A stretch of 8,855 nt of DNA from Verrucomicrobiota bacterium. GTDB taxonomy: Bacteria > Verrucomicrobiota > Verrucomicrobiia > Limisphaerales > UBA9464. The notes beneath the pieces are model-generated. The model was not told where the DNA came from. It saw only the letters and a program-made list of their open reading frames with translations, and ran no database searches. The first letter of the stretch is position 1. Each line of letters begins with the position of its first letter. The stretch covers positions 1 to 8,855 of the forward strand of contig CANHYD010000080.1 in assembly GCA_947464705.1 (NCBI GenBank). Reading direction: 5' to 3'. A program made the translations under genes and the position numbers. Below, piece after piece: positions 6,532 through 8,855 of the stretch.

Positions 6532-6582
6532 ATGCCGAGGTCGGGGCCTGAGCTTCGCTTCCGAGCCCAGGCAGCTCGGCAT
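6532..6582. repeat. 51-base imperfect hairpin directly after the DUF1552 gene
   Basis: Outer arms ATGCCGAG (6532-6539) and CTCGGCAT (6575-6582) are exactly complementary. Inside, GCCTG (6546-6550) pairs with CAGGC (6568-6572), and after one A-C mismatch GCT (6552-6554) pairs with AGC (6564-6566). It starts 4 bases past the stop codon at 6525-6527. No T-tract follows, so it is either a non-canonical terminator / 3'-end protecting structure or a REP-like palindrome. Confidence 0.55.
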
Positions 6583-6680
6583 ACATCCTCGGGAACCCAA
6601 CCGGTGCTCACACTGGAATCTTGGCAATCCATCGCTTCGGGTTGCCCTAAGGCCAGTCTTGCGCTCAATTTCCACCTGCC

Positions 6681-6920
6681 ATGCCTCTCTATCAGTACGA
6701 GACCATCCCAACAGTGCCTGACGAAGCAGTGCGACGCTTCGAGGTGAAGCAGTCCATGAAGGACCCCGCGCTGACCCGCGATCCGGAATCGGGCAAACCC
6801 GTCCGAAGGGTGATTTCAGGGGGATACCTGATGCTCAAGGGCGATCCCGGATGTGAAACTGGAGCCTGCGATGTGCCCGCACCCCAGCCCTGCGGCGGCT
6901 CCTGTGCCTGTCATCCCTGA
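6681..6920 (+). CDS. FmdB-like small protein lacking the zinc-ribbon cysteines
   Basis: A 79-residue protein whose framework matches the FmdB/CxxC_CxxC_SSSS regulatory family: MPLYQYET at the start, FEVKQSMKDPALT (20-32) and VRRVISGG (41-48). In typical members two Cys pairs frame these segments and bind zinc. Here the corresponding places read TIPTVPDEA and RDPESGKP and have no cysteine. All five cysteines are in the C-terminal tail (58, 63, 71, 75, 77), in the segments CETGAC and PCGGSCACHP. I believe I have seen related Cys-less ribbons in other Verrucomicrobiota, from memory only. FmdB was named as a possible regulator of formamidase; the true role of the family is unclear. ATG at 6681, no Shine-Dalgarno. 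It lies 153 bases after the DUF1552 stop and 55 bases before the DUF2167 gene. Confidence 0.8.
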   Translation: MPLYQYETIPTVPDEAVRRFEVKQSMKDPALTRDPESGKPVRRVISGGYLMLKGDPGCETGACDVPAPQPCGGSCACHP

Positions 6921-6975
6921 GCGCTCTCTGTCTCTCCTGGCTTCTGAGCTTTTCTATCGTCCCTACTCCACCTTG

Positions 6976-7878
6976 ATGAATCTGCTACTTCTCATCCGGC
7001 CATCCGTCCATTGGATGGTTCTCTGTCTGTTCTGTCTTTCAATTCAAGCCCAAGAAAAAGGCGAGAAATTGTCCGCGGGCAAGGCTTCTCCCTTGGAACG
7101 TATGGCGTGGATCCAGGGACCGACCAACGTCAGTCTGGTCGGACGGGCCACCTTGCAAATTCCCAAAGGTTTCCGATTCCTCGATGCGAAAGGAGCTCAG
7201 GAGTTCTTGAAGAGGACGGGCAATCGACCCAGCGGTGAAGAGACTGGCCTCCTGATGCACACTCAGGACGAGTGGTGGGTGATTCTAGAGTTCGAGGAGA
7301 TCGGCTATGTGAAGGATGATGAGAAGAAGGAACTCAATGCCGACAAGCTCATCGAGTCCTACAAGCAGGGCACCGAGTCGATGAACGAGACTCGCCAAGA
7401 GCGCGGCTCTCCACCGATTCGCATCGTCGGGTGGCACGTGGCTCCGAACTTCAATGACATTACCAAGAATCTGGAATGGAGCGTGGAGGCCGAAAGCGGC
7501 GGCGGGAAGTTTGTGAACTACAACGTCCGACTTTTGGGGCGTAAGGGCGTGACCAAAGTCACACTGATTGAAGACCGCGCCCATGTAGACGCCACACTGC
7601 CGCAGTTCCGTGAGATCCTTCGCAGCCACCAGTACAGCGGCGGAGAATCGTATGCCGAATACCGCCAAGGCGACCGTATCGCTCAGTATGGACTCGGTGC
7701 CCTGGTTCTCGGAGGGGCTGCAGCCGCAGCCGCCAAATTCGGTCTTTTCGCTCCGCTCATCGTGTTCTTCAAGAAGGCCTGGAAACTCGTGGCCGCGGGG
7801 GTGGTGGGAGCGGTGATGTGGATCAAGAACCTGATCACCGGGCGCAACAAGAACGAGGGGGGCTGGAGGCGCTCTTGA
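6976..7878 (+). CDS. DUF2167 family membrane protein
   Basis: A 300-residue protein with an N-terminal signal or anchor (hydrophobic about 3-24, ending SIQAQ) and a hydrophobic hairpin near the C-terminus (about 239-265 and 268-284), rich in Gly/Ala in LGALVLGGAAAAAAKFGLFA (240-259). The central part carries the DUF2167 pattern: WIQGPTNVSLVGRATLQIP (45-63), WWVILEFEEIGYVKDDE (100-116), GWHVAPNFNDITKNLEWSV (152-170), NYNVRLLGRKGVTKVTLI (181-198) and SYAEYRQGDRIAQYGL (225-240). The soluble domain is probably extracytoplasmic and held in the inner membrane by the C-terminal segments. The function of DUF2167 is not known to me. I chose the ATG at 6976 because it starts the signal peptide; in-frame ATGs at 6853 and 6871 would overlap the FmdB-like gene. 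Its TGA overlaps the TTG start of rluE, so the two are likely translationally coupled. Confidence 0.9.
   Translation: MNLLLLIRPSVHWMVLCLFCLSIQAQEKGEKLSAGKASPLERMAWIQGPTNVSLVGRATLQIPKGFRFLDAKGAQEFLKRTGNRPSGEETGLLMHTQDEWWVILEFEEIGYVKDDEKKELNADKLIESYKQGTESMNETRQERGSPPIRIVGWHVAPNFNDITKNLEWSVEAESGGGKFVNYNVRLLGRKGVTKVTLIEDRAHVDATLPQFREILRSHQYSGGESYAEYRQGDRIAQYGLGALVLGGAAAAAAKFGLFAPLIVFFKKAWKLVAAGVVGAVMWIKNLITGRNKNEGGWRRS
7865..7877 (+). promoter_or_regulatory. Shine-Dalgarno sequence and TTG start of rluE
   Basis: GGAGG at 7865-7869 is followed by a 5-base spacer and TTG at 7875-7877. This is the best ribosome-binding site in the window. It fixes the rluE start at TTG, where the RluE N-terminus SLLVFNKPYG begins, rather than at the in-frame ATG at 7818. 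The site lies inside the last codons of the DUF2167 gene, and TTG and TGA overlap as TTGA. Confidence 0.75.
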
Positions 7879-8471
7879 GCCTCCTGGTCTTCAACAAGCC
7901 TTACGGGGTGCTGTCCCAGTTCACCGCCGACGGATCGCCCAATCGAACGCTGGCCGAGTTCGGGTTTCCGCCGCGGGTGTATCCACTGGGACGGTTGGAT
8001 GCCGATTCGGAGGGGCTCCTGTTGCTCAGTGATGAAGCGGGACTGAATCACCGACTCTTGGATCCTGAGGCCGGCCATCGGCGGACCTACTGGGTGCAGG
8101 TCGAGAGAATCCCCGAGGAGAGCGCTCTCCGGGCCTTGGAAAACGGTCTGTTGATCCAAGGCCACCACACCCGACCAGCGCGTGCGCAGCGGTTGGATCC
8201 CCAACCGGAAGTGCCCCCTCGGAATCCGCCGATCCGATTCCGCAAATCGGTGCCGGATTGTTGGATCGCCCTCGAACTCAGTGAAGGCAAGAACCGCCAG
8301 GTCCGCAGAATGACCGCTGCCGTAGGCCATCCCACCTTGCGACTGGTTCGGGTCAGCATCGGCTCCTTCGTTCTGGGTCCCCTGCCCCCAGGCCAATGGC
8401 GTGACGTCTCGCTCGCCGAACGTCAGCAAATCTTCGCCTCGATCGGTTCTGCGCGCGGGCGCAATCAGTAG
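7875..8471 (+). CDS. rluE: 23S rRNA pseudouridine synthase, RluE type
   Basis: Converts a specific uridine of 23S rRNA to pseudouridine; the E. coli RluE target is U2457 in the peptidyl-transferase region. With the TTG start the protein has 198 residues. It begins at once with SLLVFNKPYGVLSQFT (2-17) and has no S4 RNA-binding domain, which separates RluE from RsuA and RluB/RluF. The catalytic motif GRLDADSEGLLLL is at 39-51, with Asp42 as the nucleophile-like catalytic residue. TYWVQVE (71-77), the conserved EGKNRQVRRM loop (137-146) and GHPTLRLVRVSIGSF (151-165) complete the RsuA/RluE family pattern. The start is set by a strong GGAGG sequence 5 bases ahead, and the gene overlaps the DUF2167 gene by 4 bases, so coupled translation is likely. 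An alternative ATG at 7818 would add 19 residues unlike the family. No terminator was seen before larC, 85 bases downstream. Confidence 0.93.
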   Translation: MSLLVFNKPYGVLSQFTADGSPNRTLAEFGFPPRVYPLGRLDADSEGLLLLSDEAGLNHRLLDPEAGHRRTYWVQVERIPEESALRALENGLLIQGHHTRPARAQRLDPQPEVPPRNPPIRFRKSVPDCWIALELSEGKNRQVRRMTAAVGHPTLRLVRVSIGSFVLGPLPPGQWRDVSLAERQQIFASIGSARGRNQ

Positions 8472-8516
8472 CCTCTCGCGGTGCGCGGGCTGAAGCGCGG
8501 TCCTCTTCTCATTTAT

Positions 8517-8544
8517 TGCCTGATTTTGAACGCTCAAACGGGCA
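8517..8544. repeat. small hairpin upstream of larC
   Basis: TGCCTG (8517-8522) can pair with CGGGCA (8539-8544, one G-T pair). After a 2-base bulge, TTTGA (8525-8529) pairs with TCAAA (8534-8538) around the loop ACGC. It ends 12 bases before the larC ATG, so in the mRNA it could affect access to the start codon. No T-run follows, so it is not a terminator for rluE. Whether it has a function is unknown. Confidence 0.35.
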
Positions 8545-8556
8545 GTCTGATTAGCG

Positions 8557-8855
8557 ATGCGCAGCCTGTATTTGGACATCTTCAGCGGAATCAGCGGTGA
8601 CATGTTCATCGGAGCCATGCTCGACCTCGGCGTGGAATTTCGGGACCTCGACCGAGAACTCCGCAAGCTGGGCCTCGGTGGGTATCACCTCCATGCGGCC
8701 CGGAAACACAAGTCATCGATCGAGGGGGTGAAGTTCGACGTGCACCTCGAGGGCGAAGCCTGTGGTCACGGTCACGAGCACGGTCACGGTCACGGTCACG
8801 GTCACGGTCACGGTCACGAGCATGGGCACGAGCATGGGCACAGCCACAGCGAGGA
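8557..8855 (+). CDS. larC: nickel insertion protein LarC (pyridinium nickel-pincer cofactor synthesis), N-terminal part cut by the window edge
   Basis: LarC uses CTP to insert nickel into the bis-thiocarboxylate pyridinium mononucleotide made by LarB and LarE, yielding the NPN cofactor of lactate racemase LarA and related enzymes, in the cytoplasm. The visible 99 or so residues begin MRSLYLDIFSGISGDMFIGA, the hallmark LarC (former DUF111) opening with its SGISGDM motif, followed by LGVEFRDLDRELRKLGLGGY (24-43). After a single Cys (residue 69) comes a strict X-His alternation, 14 His in 28 residues (8764-8847), in the place where LarC proteins usually carry a His-rich segment, probably for nickel storage or delivery. 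The rest lies beyond 8855. ATG at 8557; no Shine-Dalgarno, but a small hairpin ends 12 bases upstream. It follows rluE on the same strand with an 85-base gap. No larA, larB or larE is in the window. Confidence 0.93.
   Translation, partial: MRSLYLDIFSGISGDMFIGAMLDLGVEFRDLDRELRKLGLGGYHLHAARKHKSSIEGVKFDVHLEGEACGHGHEHGHGHGHGHGHGHEHGHEHGHSHSE
8764..8817 (+). repeat. GGTCAC hexamer tandem repeat coding for Gly-His
   Basis: Two GGTCAC units (8764-8775), one GAGCAC unit (8776-8781) and six further perfect GGTCAC units (8782-8817) lie head to tail in the larC frame. Each encodes Gly-His (or Glu-His). The pattern degrades after 8818 into GAGCATGGGCAC-type units with different codons, which still encode X-His. 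Because the unit is 6 bases, gain or loss changes the histidine number without shifting the frame. Confidence 0.92.

Noticed and set aside
8526..8553. TTGAAC / TGATTA promoter-like pair upstream of larC
   Set aside because: The -10-like box ends 3 bases before the ATG, leaving no room for a transcription start upstream of the start codon.
7683..8666. 327-codon minus-strand open frame across rluE and the start of larC
   Set aside because: It crosses three well-supported plus-strand genes and reads as low-complexity Arg/Ser/Pro/Gln sequence, so it is a shadow.
8764..8817. Possible CRISPR-like or iteron array suggested by the regular GGTCAC repeats
   Set aside because: The units are contiguous without spacers, lie in frame inside larC and encode the His-rich tract expected for that family.

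Overview
This looks like a chromosomal segment of a moderately GC-rich Verrucomicrobiota bacterium, possibly of the Limisphaerales/Pedosphaera type. This is inferred from the gene families, not from a marker gene. The clues are two Tat-exported proteins starting with an SRRxFL-type motif (a Gfo/Idh/MocA oxidoreductase and a DUF1552 protein), a DUF2167 membrane protein, an FmdB-like protein without its ribbon cysteines, a DUF6941-like small protein, and the tail of a REP-associated tyrosine transposase. Most genes have no visible Shine-Dalgarno sequence. The two clear exceptions are rluE and, more weakly, scpB.

Layout. Positions 2-202 (+) hold the C-terminus of a RAYT/IS200-like transposase, cut by the left edge and followed at once by a small palindrome. 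Positions 251-1228 (-) encode a D-2-hydroxyacid dehydrogenase, divergent from a Tat-exported Gfo/Idh/MocA oxidoreductase (1316-2593, +). A 222-base gap leads to a lone conserved small protein (2816-3253, +) with its own strong intrinsic terminator. Convergent to it is scpB (3366-4127, -), the chromosome-condensation partner of SMC and ScpA. Divergent from scpB is an outer-membrane DUF481 protein (4266-5057, +), then a Tat-exported DUF1552 protein (5121-6527, +) that ends in a 51-base hairpin. The right part is a same-strand run: FmdB-like protein (6681-6920), DUF2167 membrane protein (6976-7878), the 23S rRNA pseudouridine synthase rluE (7875-8471, overlapping its neighbour by 4 bases), and the start of larC (8557 to the right edge). 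LarC is the nickel-inserting protein of nickel-pincer cofactor synthesis, here with a long alternating X-His tract.

How they work together. The window mixes housekeeping genes (scpB, rluE), cell-envelope or secreted proteins (DUF481, DUF1552, Gfo/Idh/MocA, DUF2167) and cofactor synthesis (larC). The only tight coupling is DUF2167-rluE. The dehydrogenase/oxidoreductase pair shares a roughly 90-base divergent control region and may serve related sugar or hydroxyacid substrates, which is inference. I see no tRNA, rRNA, CRISPR array, prophage or defence system, and no gap above 300 bases without a gene. I did not find a convincing new multi-gene system. The more unusual points are the cysteine swap in the FmdB-like protein, the DUF1552 gene without its usual DUF1592-type partner, the in-frame GGTCAC repeat in larC, and the TTG start of rluE.
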